A stretch of DNA of 64,000 nt from Paulinella micropora (taxonomy: Eukaryota > Cercozoa > Imbricatea > Euglyphida). How positions within the stretch are numbered: position 1 is the first letter of the stretch; each line of letters begins with the position of its first letter. The notes beneath the pieces were generated by a model, which was not told the origin of the DNA, searched no databases, and worked only from the letters and a program-made list of their open reading frames with translations. This document shows, piece by piece, positions 1 through 10,046 of the stretch. The position numbers and the translations under genes are program-made. The stretch lies in contig BJOX01000355.1 of assembly GCA_009731375.1 (NCBI GenBank), positions 313,397 to 377,396 of the forward strand. Reading direction: 5' to 3'.

Positions 1-140
1 GTCCTCGGTTTAGTCTGACGAAATAATTCTTGGGCAGTTTTGGTCTTTTCTTCCTCTGTTGGATCGCCTCGCGGAGTATCTTCTAGTTGTGTATCCTTAT
101 CCTGTGCATTAATATTGCTAGTGGTGTGTTTGTGGTCCAT
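1..140 (-). CDS. Partial hydrophilic protein, N-terminal part
   Basis: An open frame begins with ATG at 140-138 and runs off the left edge of the window without a stop (about 46 codons). The visible residues are rich in Asp, Glu, Lys and Thr with no recognisable motif. Its ATG overlaps the TAA of the upstream minus-strand gene as TAATG, a compact arrangement typical of viral genomes, which argues that it is real. Function unknown; it probably belongs to the virus-derived segment. Confidence 0.45.
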   Translation of the reverse strand, partial: MDHKHTTSNINAQDKDTQLEDTPRGDPTEEEKTKTAQELFRQTKPR

Positions 141-665
141 TAGAACTTTAGAAAAATCTTATCTGCTTCCTTACTTTTTTCTTTATTCGTTGGTGTATTG
201 TTATATACATTAACTGATATTTTTTCGCTTCGTTTTTTACCACCTCTCTGTTTTACGCCAGTTGGTTCATAATCTTCGCTTTCTTCACTCTCACTAGCTT
301 TCTTCTTCTTCTTCGCTGTCATTCTCTGGCTTCTTGGGTTGTGGTGAGTTCTTTGTGTTTTTCTTCTTGGGCTTTTTGGCATTCTTTTTTATCTTTCTAA
401 GCATATGATTTGCAATAACCTCAGACATATCAATTTCGCTATCGGTTTCGCTTGATTCATCTTCAATATCAGGATTTTTAAGTATCTCTTTCGCAACACT
501 AACTTCAGCATCAGTCTCAATAAGTTCTTCCACTGATGCTTCTTTTAATTCTCCTTTTTTACGAAGCCTTTCACGAGCCCATTCGTCCTTTCGCCGTTCA
601 GCATTTTCTCTATTTGCTTGAACTGCTTTCTTCCAGTTTTCCTTTGATGCTTCCTTTGAAGGCAT
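140..665 (-). pseudogene. Lys/Glu-rich hydrophilic protein, frameshifted
   Basis: Two overlapping minus-strand frames make one gene. The first starts at ATG 665 and runs 123 codons to 294; the second is open from 382 to 140 and continues the same acidic/basic low-complexity composition. The frames cross in a GAA/AAG-rich run near 300-320, where a small indel is likely, either a true mutation or a sequencing error. The protein would be about 175 residues, with KKSEE-type charged stretches, a GGKKRSEK patch and no transmembrane segment or catalytic motif. It is transcribed away from the fibre gene at 747 across a short AT-rich divergent spacer. Function unknown. Confidence 0.5.
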
Positions 666-746
666 TGATTACAGATGATTGATACTACACTAGATAGTTA
701 TATTTTTTGTTAGTATAATTTAACAAAAAACATATTTAATTATATA
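666..746. promoter_or_regulatory. AT-rich divergent promoter region
   Basis: An 81-bp, very AT-rich spacer separates two divergent start codons (665 minus, 747 plus). It carries TATA-like runs on both strands, ending in TTAATTATATA directly before the plus-strand ATG. The regulatory role is inferred from position and composition only. Confidence 0.35.
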
Positions 747-3700
747 ATGTCCCAATATAAATCATTACTTGGCCTTAATGAGTTGGCGGTTGATAGTCTA
801 AACATACTTAACTTAGACCTTACCAACACAAACATAGTCGGTCTGAATACAGACAGAGTGCCAGAAGATGAAAACCCTTTGAACCTCTACTATACGGATT
901 TACGATTTGACACAAGATTATCTACCAAATCAACTACAGACATAAAAGAAGGAAAAAATTTATACTACACAGAGCAACGAGTAAGGGATAATGACGAAGT
1001 CAAAGCCTCAACTCAACACAGAAGCAATACTTCCAATCCGCACCAAACCAGTTTATATAATTTGATAGACACAAACATATCCGCTCCAACGGTCGGGCAA
1101 TACTTAACATATAATGATGTAGATGGTAAATGGAGAAATACAACAATCGGCTCAATTGATACACTCACAGATGTAGTCATAACGGCACCAGTGGCGATGA
1201 ATAGTTATCTAACATATAACTCAATAAACTGGGTAAATAAAACATTTCCGATAAATGTTGATGAATTCGGCAACATTAGTATGGGTGGTAATTTGAATAT
1301 AACGGGAGTTAATTTACTAAATACCAAAGATGTTGATACTTGGATATCTGAGCATGAAGACAATAATGATAAAGTGTCAGCGGACGGCTCAATTAATACA
1401 CACAGCGATGTTTTAATTACAGGCACACCCGCCGATAACCAACTACTCAGTTATAGCACGGGGCAATGGAGAAACACAAACTCACCTTTTCTTAGATTAG
1501 ACGGAACCACGAATATGACGGGCGGATTAAATATGGGAGGATTTGCTATTTCAAATGTCGGTAATGTTGATGGTGTTGATGTTTCCACCCTTGATACCGC
1601 AGTCGTTAAACTAACAGGAGACCAAACCATAACAGGGAATAAAACATTTACTACTTATTTGGGTGTAAAAGATTCAAATCCATTAAATACAGGTAAGTTA
1701 TTCTTCAATTACAACAATAATATGGGTTCTATTTATTCGTCGGAGGCAGGCGGCGCAACGGGCTATCCATTATCTTTTGTCGGCTCGTCCATACTTTTTG
1801 CTCCAACAACAGGGGGTGGAATAACATTGACTGGTAATGTTTTAATTTTAACAGCACGACAGCAATTAGCGGGCTTCCAGCACCATTCTATGACGGCGAT
1901 GCTTCAACAAAAGCATATACCGATACAAAATTAGCAAAGGACGGCACAACGGCTATGACGGGTAGTTTAAATATGGGTGGTTTTGCTATTACAAATGTTG
2001 GTAATGTTGATGGTATTGATGTTTCTACCCTTGATACTTCGGTGGTTAAACTAACAGGAGACCAAACCATAGCAGGAACAAAAACATTCAGCAACATAAT
2101 AAATGCAAGTGCGGGGATTGATATGAAAAGCCAAAGCATAACAAATGTTAATCTTGTTGATGGTGTTGATGTTTCTGTCCTTGATACTTCGGTGGTTAAA
2201 CTAACAGGAGACCAAACCATAGCAGGAAATAAAACATTCAGCAACATAATAAATGCAAGTGCGGGGATTGATATGAAAAGCCAAAGCATAACAAATGTTA
2301 ATCTTGTTGATGGTGTGGATGTTTCTACTCTTGACACTTCGGTGGTTAAACTAACAGGAGACCAAACCATAGCAGGGAATAAAAAATTTACATCAACTTT
2401 AGAAGTAAGTGGTTCGTCCAATCCTACTACTTTTGATGGTATTGGCATAGCCTTTGATACAAAAATAGGAATGATTGCAGCACAAAAAACAGCAACAGCG
2501 ACTTGGTATCCGATACAAATAACGGGTTCGTATGTTGAGTTATATTCGGGTAATACTTTAATTATAACCGCAACTGGCACTACACTATCTTTGAATAACA
2601 ACAAAATAACAAACTTAGCCACACCATCAGCAACAACGGACGGAGCAAATAAAAGTTATGTGGATACATTAGACGGGCAAAATGTGAAACTAACAGGAAA
2701 CCAAACCATAGCAGGAATTAAGACATATAGCAGTGGTGTTGAAATAACGGGAAATTCAATCAATTCAACAACAAAGGGCACATTTATCGTTTTCAATTCT
2801 ACCAGTAATATCGGGTCAATTGCTAGTTTGGATATGAAAACTGCAACATATTACAACTTTGAAATTTCTGCGAAAAAAATAAGTTTTATTATTGACGGGA
2901 CGATTGTCGGTTGGGTAAATGCTTCGGGGCTAGATTGTAATAGTAGTAAAATAGCCAACCTTGGAACTCCGACATTAGCAACGGACGGAGCGACAAAAGG
3001 TTATGCGGACACATTGGACGGGCAAAATGTAAAACTAACAGGAGACCAAACCATAACAGGAAGTAAAACATTTAATGGTGCGAGCACTGTGATAAAATAT
3101 CTAACTTTAACGAACAATGCCGATTTTAATAATCAAACTATCACTAATGGTGGAAATATAACATATAATGGGGCGAGGATATTAAACCAAAATGGAGGAG
3201 ATATATTCTTTTCACAGACATCAGGAGATTATCAGTATTTCTTATTTACTCTAAATACCGCTACAAGTGGAACCGCGAACCAACGAGGTTATGTATTTAC
3301 GAATGTAGCATCTGATGTAAAAGGGGCGGGACTTTATATTTCAAAACTTTTGGATAATAAAAGTGCTTCGTCTGACATTGTCCGTTTTAACAATGCTGGC
3401 GGTATGCGGTTTTATGGTGCTTTGGATATGAACTCAAACAACATAACAAATGGCGGAACAATAACGGGAACAACAATTACTTCAACCGCGGGGATATCAA
3501 CGACGACACTAACCGCAAGCGGATTAATCACGGCAAATGCGAGTATATCAACAACAACAGTAACCGCGAGTGGATTAATAACGGCAAATGCGGGGATATC
3601 AACAACGACATTGGCAATGAGCGATAAAATAACAACAGCACTAGGCAAACCAATAATTATAGGAAACACAACAAAATCAGCAAATGGGGCGACAGGCGGA

Positions 3701-4587
3701 TTAGAATTATACGGAACGGCTTCAAATATCGGAGGGGCACACTTACAGGCAGTAATATCCACAGATGCTTATCCAACATTTCAATTATTGAATTGGGCAC
3801 ACGACAATGTTAATTTAAGTTTTGATGCTTATTTTGATGGCACGAACTGGAAATCATCTTCTGCGTCGTCTAACTTTCTAATTCAAAAAGGTGTAAAACT
3901 CACTTTTTATTATAATTCAGGAACAACTGTGGGAAACAATATATCTTACACTGAGGCGATGAACATTAATACGTCGGGAGAGGTAGTCATCCCAACAGCA
4001 TCCAGCGGTTTTTTAACCATACGAAAAAGACCCGCTTCTACCGTTGACGCACAACTATATTTTAAATCGGGAGGATATACGAATTATGGAGTAATTGCTT
4101 CTTCTACTGGTTTGCTTCATGCTTGGTCTACTTCAAACTCTACTACTGGCGAGCCGTCTGGTAGTTATAATTATATTCCTCTAAATGGTGCTTGGACAAA
4201 CTCATCGGATAGACGGCTTAAATCAGATATTAAACATTAGACTGCGGGGATTGTTGTGAAAAACTTATGAAAATAAATTGTTGTTCATATTATTTGAAAT
4301 CAGACGAGAAGAAAGAAAAAAAGAACCACGGATTTATTGCGGACGAAGTAAAAAAGATTTTTCCAGAGTTTGTATCTGAAAGTGGGATAAAAGCAGAGGA
4401 TGGAGAAGGCTACCTTGAAGGAATAACATATACAGACTTCATACCAATATTGGTTAGTGCTTTTCAACACATGGCGGAAAAGGTAGTTAATTTAGAAAAA
4501 CAAAATAATAATCTCATGAATATACTACAAGACCAAGCAAATCAATTAGCAGAAATCAGAGTGGCCGTTCTTGATAATGTCAAATAA
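747..4587 (+). pseudogene. Trimeric fibre protein with C-terminal S74 chaperone domain, two frameshifts
   Basis: Three consecutive open stretches (747-1934, 1955-4240, 4267-4587) form one about 1,280-residue fibre gene. The N-terminal part has phage-fibre-like repeats of the type GGFAITNVGNVDG, VKLTGDQTIAG and KSYVDTLDG, expected for a beta-rich trimeric shaft. The C-terminus has the Peptidase_S74 (endosialidase chaperone) signature: SSDRRLKSDI at the end of the second stretch, then GFIADEVKKIFPE, a TDFIPILV segment and a terminal coiled coil in the third. In this family the domain trimerises the fibre and cleaves itself off. One shift lies near 1840-1850, where the KAYTDTKLAKDG shaft motif is in the other frame; the other lies near 4240, beside the S74 start. 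Both fit single-base indels. Likely role: host attachment of the PLV virion. Confidence 0.8.
2041..2400 (+). repeat. 150-bp tandem repeats in the fibre gene
   Basis: Units start at 2041, 2191 and 2341, exactly 150 bp apart. The first two are nearly identical over their whole length; the third matches for about 50 bp and then diverges. Each unit encodes 50 residues starting VVKLTGDQTIAG, so copy-number change would lengthen or shorten the shaft without breaking frame. Confidence 0.85.
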
Positions 4588-4927
4588 TACAACCAGACTT
4601 CATAGACCCCCACCTATTATGGATATGGATGGCGAACTAACTCCAGAATTAAAGTCTCGTGTTCTTGAAGTAGAACTAAAGACTGAGGAAAAAAAAGTAG
4701 AGCACGAATTGGAAGATAACTGGTCGTGCTGTTGTATGAAAAATAGACCAACCGACAGCCGACTTATTAAATACTTATTTCAAATGGGTATCATTATCTC
4801 CATCATCACCCTTTGTATCGTGAGGCTATCTGAAAAGAACTTACCTTGTGAGGTCGCTAATACTTATGTCGGAATTTTAACATTGCTTATTGGCATTTGC
4901 CTTCCATCACCTTCTTCAAAGAAGTGA
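4577..4927 (+). CDS. Small membrane protein, about 116 aa
   Basis: The ATG at 4577 overlaps the last codons of the fibre gene. The N-terminal 60 residues are hydrophilic and acidic, followed by a Cys cluster (WSCCCMKN) and then one or two hydrophobic segments (around IIISIITLCIV and VGILTLLIGI) near the C-terminus. This suggests a tail-anchored or hairpin membrane protein with a Cys-rich juxtamembrane region. The 3' end overlaps the opposing gene by 12 bp. No family recognised. Confidence 0.55.
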   Translation: MSNNTTRLHRPPPIMDMDGELTPELKSRVLEVELKTEEKKVEHELEDNWSCCCMKNRPTDSRLIKYLFQMGIIISIITLCIVRLSEKNLPCEVANTYVGILTLLIGICLPSPSSKK

Positions 4928-5167
4928 GCATTCATAGGTATGTGTCATATACCACATATCATCATTTGAGCAAATTAAAGGAATGGCTTCATCAAAACTA
5001 ACACACCAATCACTCATAGGCTTATACACACATTTAAATTTAGTATCTATACCTTTTTGAATACAATAAGCACAACTCTCATTTTTTTTCTCACTGACAC
5101 GTGAGTAAAAGTCGCAGGCAGTCCGACCTAACACAGACCAAACAAATATTAATAAAATTTTTATCAT
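4916..5167 (-). CDS. Small secreted Cys-rich protein, 83 aa
   Basis: I chose ATG 5167 because the residues after it (MIKILLIFVWSVLG) look like a signal peptide and because the motif ATATAGA sits just upstream (5174-5180). The mature part has eight cysteines in a C...C..C...C...C pattern that loosely recalls a PSI/EGF-like disulfide module. It is convergent with the membrane-protein gene, their ends overlapping by 12 bp, and an upstream extension lacks signal-peptide character. Function unknown; a secreted or virion-surface disulfide protein is an inference. Confidence 0.5.
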   Translation of the reverse strand: MIKILLIFVWSVLGRTACDFYSRVSEKKNESCAYCIQKGIDTKFKCVYKPMSDWCVSFDEAIPLICSNDDMWYMTHTYECSLL

Positions 5168-5230
5168 CTTATATCTATATTTATATATTTTAACCACAAA
5201 GCACGAAGTGGCGAAGCAAGCGTAGTCAGA

Positions 5231-5593
5231 ATGACGGAGCACAAATACCAAAAGATTATTTTTCTGAGCAATTATTTTGCTGGAGGAAGCAAAACATTTA
5301 ATAAAAATATTCAAATGTCATTCACACCCACCAAAATGAATGTAAAATTTATCCACTATATGAACGACCAGACCGAAACCAAAACCAGAATTCTTTACAT
5401 GGACAGAATTGGAATTATTGGAACATTTGCGGACAGCACCACAGCAAACATTTCAAACCTCGGCTACAACTTAGGAGTAGTAGGCTGGAGCGACGGACAA
5501 TATACATTTAAAGTCCTTGAAACTGACAGCGGAAATATTGACACAGGAAATTTAGCGGGCCGAATTGTTGTATGCTTAGAATTCGTAGGGTAG
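5231..5593 (+). CDS. Unknown 120-aa protein, possibly structural
   Basis: A complete frame from ATG 5231 to TAG 5593. It has no transmembrane segment, is rich in Thr, Asn, Gly and alternating hydrophobics, and looks beta-rich, ending in a hydrophobic strand (RIVVCLEFV). That composition suits a small jelly-roll or virion accessory protein, but no motif confirms it. The stop codon lies inside the first of two strong hairpins (5588-5631), matching the 3'-end pattern of neighbouring viral genes. Confidence 0.5.
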   Translation: MTEHKYQKIIFLSNYFAGGSKTFNKNIQMSFTPTKMNVKFIHYMNDQTETKTRILYMDRIGIIGTFADSTTANISNLGYNLGVVGWSDGQYTFKVLETDSGNIDTGNLAGRIVVCLEFVG

Positions 5594-5631
5594 GTGAAAC
5601 CTACCCAGATTGTTGCGGATTTATCCGCAAC
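5588..5631 (+). terminator. Tandem hairpins at gene 3' end
   Basis: The first hairpin has a perfect 8-bp stem GGGTAGGT/ACCTACCC (5588-5595 with 5599-5606, loop GAA) containing the stop codon. The second has a perfect 9-bp stem GTTGCGGAT/ATCCGCAAC (5612-5620 with 5623-5631, 2-nt loop). There is no gene between them. Confidence 0.65.
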
Positions 5632-5655
5632 GAATTCTTAGGATAATAATATAAG

Positions 5656-6482
5656 ATGCTTAAGATTAACAATGTCAAAGTTAAGCCTGTGAAGCAGGAT
5701 GGAAACGGAGATAAAAAAGCAAAAGGTTATAAATTATTTAATGAGCCGTATGCTAACATATNNNNNNNNNNCTACTCGCCCGTAAGAAGAGCGGTAAGAC
5801 GACAGCACTCTTTGAAATACTGAAACGGACTACAGACAGAAAAACCCGTATTGTCATTATTGCTTCAACCATACACAAGGACTACATTTATAAAGCAATG
5901 GTAAAGCACTTTAAGAACAGAGGCAACCCGATGGCAATATATACCTTTCTTCAATCAGATGGGGTAAATGTCATTGATTATGAGTTAGACAAACTGAACA
6001 GACAGGACGAGCAACACGAAGGAGAAGTAAAACAAGACAAAGAAGAAATAGAGAAGCCACAATTTCTTTATTTTGGAAAAGAAGAAAAAAAGAAACAGAT
6101 AAAGGAGGCAAAAGAAAGGCCAAGTAAGTATATAACTCCAGAGGTTGTTTTTGTTTTAGATGATTTAGGGAGTGGATTAAGAGACAAGTCCGTAAGTGAT
6201 TTGTTAAAAAAGAACAGACACTATAAATCAAAGGTTATTATGTCTAGTCAGTATTTGAACGACCTACGGCCAGAAGCAATTAAGCAGTTAGATTATCTAT
6301 TAATCTTTCCGGGGCAATCTCAGGACAAAATGGAACTCGTGTATAAACACTTAGACTTATCTTTTGACTTTGATTACTTTCTTCAAAAGTATCACGAAGC
6401 AACAAAGGAGAGATTTAATTTTCTTTATGTTTCAAGTGTTGATGATGAGTTAAGAAAAAATTTTGCTTATCGTCTTAAGTAA
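5656..6482 (+). CDS. FtsK/A32-like genome-packaging ATPase
   Basis: Likely start is ATG 5656 after TATA-like ATAATATAAG. A 10-N gap (5762-5771) breaks the sequence just before the Walker A motif ARKKSGKTT, which fits [AG]xxxxGK[ST]. Walker B follows as VVFVLDDL and then a motif KVIMSSQY resembling the sensor strand of A32-type packaging ATPases. About 270 residues fits PLV/virophage packaging ATPases. These enzymes pump viral DNA into the preformed capsid. Frame continuity across the gap cannot be checked because the gap size is nominal. The gene is followed by the small basic protein and the protease, as expected for a morphogenesis cluster. Confidence 0.8.
5762..5771. other. Assembly gap (10 N) inside ATPase gene
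   Basis: Ten N lie between the N-terminal part of the ATPase frame and its Walker A motif. True gap length is unknown. Confidence 0.95.
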
Positions 6483-6487
6483 TGATA

Positions 6488-6589
6488 TTTATGAGCATCG
6501 CTTTCATTCGCTTCGCTCATTTTCGCTTGCTCATAAACATCGAAAAACGATGTTTAAAAACCGCACGAAAGTCGAAGACGAAAGTGCGG
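6488..6589 (+). terminator. Three successive hairpins after the ATPase gene
   Basis: Five bases after the stop lies stem TTTATGAGCA/TGCTCATAAA (6488-6497 with 6528-6537, 30-nt loop). Then AAACATCG/CGATGTTT (6535-6542 with 6548-6555, loop of five A), then CCGCAC/GTGCGG (6561-6566 with 6584-6589) with a small inner GTC/GAC stem. The first is repeated almost exactly after the next gene. Confidence 0.65.
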
Positions 6590-6630
6590 AATTTTAAATA
6601 TCAATAATTAATTATTTTTCTGTATTATAT

Positions 6631-6942
6631 ATGCCAGTATCACCAGTGATAATTTCACAACCATCAGGATATAACATCGGATACAATCCATCAATGCCAC
6701 AGAAGGGAGGAAAAAAGAAAACTAAGAAGAAGGGATGTGGTCAAAAGGGAGGAAAGATTAACTGGGCAAAGGTCGGAAAAACTGCCTTGGCTGTTAATAA
6801 ATTTCTTCGCGATAATAAGGTAATCTCTAGGACTGCGGGGGCATTGAGTAGTGTTGGGGTGCCTTACGCGGGTAGTGTTAGTGCTACTGCCGCAAAACTT
6901 GGGTATGGTAAGCAACGAGGAGGTGCTGTAAAGTTCCGTTGA
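6631..6942 (+). CDS. Small basic Gly/Lys-rich protein, probable virion protein
   Basis: A 103-residue protein from ATG 6631. It has an N-terminal GG-KKK patch (residues about 25-40), then an amphipathic stretch with LRDNKVISR and an Ala/Gly-rich segment ending LGYGKQRGG. Short, basic GG-containing proteins encoded beside protease and capsid genes are common in PLVs and adenovirus-like lineages, where some condense DNA or are protease substrates. The GG sites could be cleaved by the downstream adenain-like protease; this is inference. It lies between two copies of the same about 58-bp hairpin sequence. Confidence 0.6.
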   Translation: MPVSPVIISQPSGYNIGYNPSMPQKGGKKKTKKKGCGQKGGKINWAKVGKTALAVNKFLRDNKVISRTAGALSSVGVPYAGSVSATAAKLGYGKQRGGAVKFR

Positions 6943-6944
6943 TA

Positions 6945-6994
6945 TTTATGAGCATCGCTTTCATTCGCTATGCTCATTTTCGCTTGCTCATAAA
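6945..6994 (+). terminator. Hairpin after basic-protein gene (copy of 6488-6537)
   Basis: Stem TTTATGAGCA/TGCTCATAAA (6945-6954 with 6985-6994) with a 30-nt loop, nearly identical in sequence and position to the hairpin after the ATPase gene. Confidence 0.65.
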
Positions 6995-7055
6995 CATCGT
7001 AAAACCGATTTATTTTTTCTTAAAACAAAAAATAGATGTTTTAGAATAAGCGGGA

Positions 7056-9182
7056 ATGCGAAGCATGGAGCGTAATTCTAAAATATCAAAGACTAAGAAT
7101 GTGAAAAGGGCGAAAGTCCGTCCACCACGAGTTTATAGAAATAAGAGCGGGAGGCCATATATTATCCAGAAGGGTAAAAAATATTATCTTAATTTTGGTA
7201 AGAAAACAAATGATTTAAGCACATTACAAATCGTTAAACTTTTTATGAAATATATTAGCAAACCAAAGTCGCAAAGGGCTAGCCGCAAACCAAGAGAAAA
7301 AATAATCAAATCTGATTTCAATCGTCTTGAACACGAGAACCGAAACCAAATACAAAGCAACTTACAAAAGAAATATGAGTTAATACATGACGAGGAAGAA
7401 AAGGAAAAGAAGAAAAGGGAGGATTTAGAAGAAGAAAAGAAAAGGCTAGAACGAAAAGACGTAGCAGATGCGAAGGAAAGGCAGGATGAGTTAGCAAGGA
7501 TACACCGCAATGAACTATCCGATATCAAGGAACGACAAGAACAAAAAGACAGAGAACTAAGAAGGGAGCAAAAACTCATAGATGATGTAAAATATGAAGA
7601 AGACAGAAAAAATAGAATACAAGCATTACCACCGCCACCGCAATTTCAATATATTATGCCACCGCAATATGGACAGCCACAAGCACCGCCACAATTTGGA
7701 GCACCACCACAAGCACCGCCATTTGGAGCACCACCACAAGCACCGCCATTTGGAGCACCACCACAAGCACCGCCATTACCTAATTTAGGAGATGAAACAC
7801 CATTGAAAACGAAAGAGCAATATGAGGAAGAAAAAAAGCAAAAGCAGAAAGATATTGAAACACTGAAATTAGCAGGATATACAGATAAGTTCATAAAAAA
7901 GATGAGTCTCAAAGACTTACAAAAAGCCAGTCAAGATATTCAGACGGCTATAGCCACAGCAACATCTTTAGAAGAACAGAAAAAGTTAGCAGAAGAATAT
8001 AAAGAAAAACTTGAAAAGGAAAAAAAGAAATCGGAAGAAAGTGGTAAGCATCTTGAAAATTTACAAATTAATCAATTTTTAATATCAGCATTTTCAAAAA
8101 CTTATTACCCAAACATTACTATAAAAGAGTTAGCACAGGCTTTAAAAAAGAGACTAGATAATGATGGACATAAAAAATTAAATTACAAAGACACTTCAAA
8201 GTGGATTATTGACATGATTAAAAGGTTTAATATTGATGTTGGAAATGAAAAGGAAAACGTAAAAAGAAAAGTGGCGGATTATGCTAGATATGAAGAGTAC
8301 ATGGGTATTAATGAGCAAAAAGGTAGTGGAGCGAAGACATTAGAAGAATTAATTGATAAAGTATTTTCAATAGCGAAAATAAAAAAATACTTAGCCCGCA
8401 AAGATTGGAAACACACAATGAACAAACATGATTTTGTAGATACTCTAACTAACAAAATGACTTCCGATCCCAATTTAGATAAACGAGTTTCAACAGATTT
8501 GAATATTGACGAGGGAATGCCTCAACAACTACCATTAGAGACACAACCACAGCAACCAGAGCCAGAGACAATACCCCCAAGAACAAGTTCTGCGGAGCAG
8601 AATATCGTGGCAAAGCCACTCATCGCGGAGACGCCACAACCACAGCAACAGCAACCAGAGCCAGAGGAACCCACACAGGAAGGAGAAGGGAGGGGACTAA
8701 TGACTAATGAAATAGACGACATAATGAAAAAATATGGATGGTATCTCGGAGCAATAGCCAGTGATGAAATCTATAAGTTGAAGCCCGGAAGCAGAAAGCG
8801 ATACGGATTTATTATGAATTTAGATAATCACAAACAAGCGGGGTCTCATTGGATTGCTATATGGGTAAGTCTAGATAAAGACAGGAGTGTTGAAGTCTAT
8901 GACCCATTAGCACTTTACCAACCAACGGAAGACTTTCAACAACAAATGAAACAACTAATTGACCGAAGCCACCCCGATAGTTATTTATTAATGAAGGTTA
9001 ATCAAGTAAAACAACAATCAGACACATCAGACACGTGTGGTTGGCACTCAATGAGGTTTTTAATGGAGCGGGCGAAAGGCAACCGATTTAAGTTTGCTAG
9101 TGGCTATACAGACTTAAAAGAAGAAGAAGCGGAGAAATTAAAAGCACAGAATGGTTATGGTAATTTTGATACATACATTTGA
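7056..9182 (+). CDS. Long protein with C-terminal adenain/Ulp1-like cysteine protease
   Basis: An intact 708-residue frame. Residues 1-100 are basic. Residues about 100-190 form a charged coiled coil (KEKKKRED, RQDELARI). Residues about 190-250 are Pro/Gln/Gly-rich with QAPPFGAPP repeats. The middle is charged and helical, followed by a Pro/Gln linker. The last about 150 residues are a C5/C48-type cysteine protease with His598 (GSHWIAIW), Asp616 (EVYDPL) and Cys661 (DTCGWHS), in the canonical His-Asp-Cys order. Such proteases process capsid proteins in adenoviruses, virophages and PLVs. The long N-terminal arm is unusual compared with the roughly 200-residue adenoviral enzyme and may itself be structural. 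A second ATG at 7065 is an alternative start. Confidence 0.82.
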   Translation: MRSMERNSKISKTKNVKRAKVRPPRVYRNKSGRPYIIQKGKKYYLNFGKKTNDLSTLQIVKLFMKYISKPKSQRASRKPREKIIKSDFNRLEHENRNQIQSNLQKKYELIHDEEEKEKKKREDLEEEKKRLERKDVADAKERQDELARIHRNELSDIKERQEQKDRELRREQKLIDDVKYEEDRKNRIQALPPPPQFQYIMPPQYGQPQAPPQFGAPPQAPPFGAPPQAPPFGAPPQAPPLPNLGDETPLKTKEQYEEEKKQKQKDIETLKLAGYTDKFIKKMSLKDLQKASQDIQTAIATATSLEEQKKLAEEYKEKLEKEKKKSEESGKHLENLQINQFLISAFSKTYYPNITIKELAQALKKRLDNDGHKKLNYKDTSKWIIDMIKRFNIDVGNEKENVKRKVADYARYEEYMGINEQKGSGAKTLEELIDKVFSIAKIKKYLARKDWKHTMNKHDFVDTLTNKMTSDPNLDKRVSTDLNIDEGMPQQLPLETQPQQPEPETIPPRTSSAEQNIVAKPLIAETPQPQQQQPEPEEPTQEGEGRGLMTNEIDDIMKKYGWYLGAIASDEIYKLKPGSRKRYGFIMNLDNHKQAGSHWIAIWVSLDKDRSVEVYDPLALYQPTEDFQQQMKQLIDRSHPDSYLLMKVNQVKQQSDTSDTCGWHSMRFLMERAKGNRFKFASGYTDLKEEEAEKLKAQNGYGNFDTYI

Positions 9183-9211
9183 TATTTTCTAATATATAGA
9201 TTTTTGAGTTT

Positions 9212-9238
9212 GTAAGTGGTTTTTTAAAAAGCACTTAC
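9212..9238 (+). terminator. Hairpin between protease and penton-like gene
   Basis: Stem GTAAGTG/CACTTAC (9212-9218 with 9232-9238) with T/A tracts in the loop, ending one base before the next ATG at 9240. It could act at the 3' end of the protease transcript or in the leader of the next gene. Confidence 0.5.
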
Positions 9239-9239
9239 G

Positions 9240-10045
9240 ATGGAGTATAAGGGAGGAAGAAGTTCGGGCATCTATTACATAAATAGTAAAAATAGAATAA
9301 CGGGGACAGACAGCGACTTTACACACGAGATAAACTTAAAATCACTAGACAATCCAACTCACTGCAAAATTCTTCATATCTATGTTCCAAAGTCGTATTA
9401 CTCTGTGGCTTCACTATATAATACTTTTACATAATCCGAAGACGGGTATGAGGCTTTAATTACTATACCTGAGGGTAACTACACAATGAACAACTTAAAA
9501 AATAAGTTGTCTGAGATACTGACGGCAGAAAGTCCGAATGACTTGTTGTCTCAAGCAACAATACCAACATAGACCCAGAGGATGGAAAATTAACATTCAG
9601 TGTTTCAAATAACGGAGGTATTCAACCGCGGTTTATATTTGATGGTGATACCCGTATTCACGAGGTTATGGGTTTTGATAGAAACTCAACATATTTCTTT
9701 GCTAATGATTTTATTAAATCGCCAAATGTAATTATTCTAACTGGTGAAAAGACTTTGTACCTTCAATCGGACTTAGTTGGTGAAGGAGATAATCACGTGC
9801 TACAAGAAATATACACAGCCAACGAAATTCCTTTTGGTGCTGTTATATAGGACGGAAGTGGGTCTGAGTATGGTAAGAAATTATCCTCCAGTTCAAATAA
9901 TGTGTATCGGTTTTATCTTACAGACGAAAACGATCAGGCTATAAATCTTAATGGGTTAGGTATTGTAATGACATTATTAATTTACAGAGAGACAAATTAT
10001 TTTAATTTATTTACATCCTTTTTCAATTTATTAAAATCAAGGTAA
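9240..10045 (+). pseudogene. Penton/minor-capsid-like protein, broken
   Basis: The start reads GIYYINSKNRITGTDSDFTHEI and then IPKSYYSV and TIPEGNYT, a pattern I associate with minor capsid/penton-type proteins encoded beside PLV major capsid genes. Coding continuity is lost three times: an in-frame TAA at 9432-9434, a frame change near 9550-9570, and an in-frame TAG at 9848-9850. Beyond each break the same protein clearly continues, to a TAA at 10043-10045. The expected length is about 265 residues. A pentameric vertex role is inferred from gene context. Confidence 0.65.
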
Positions 10046-10046
10046 T

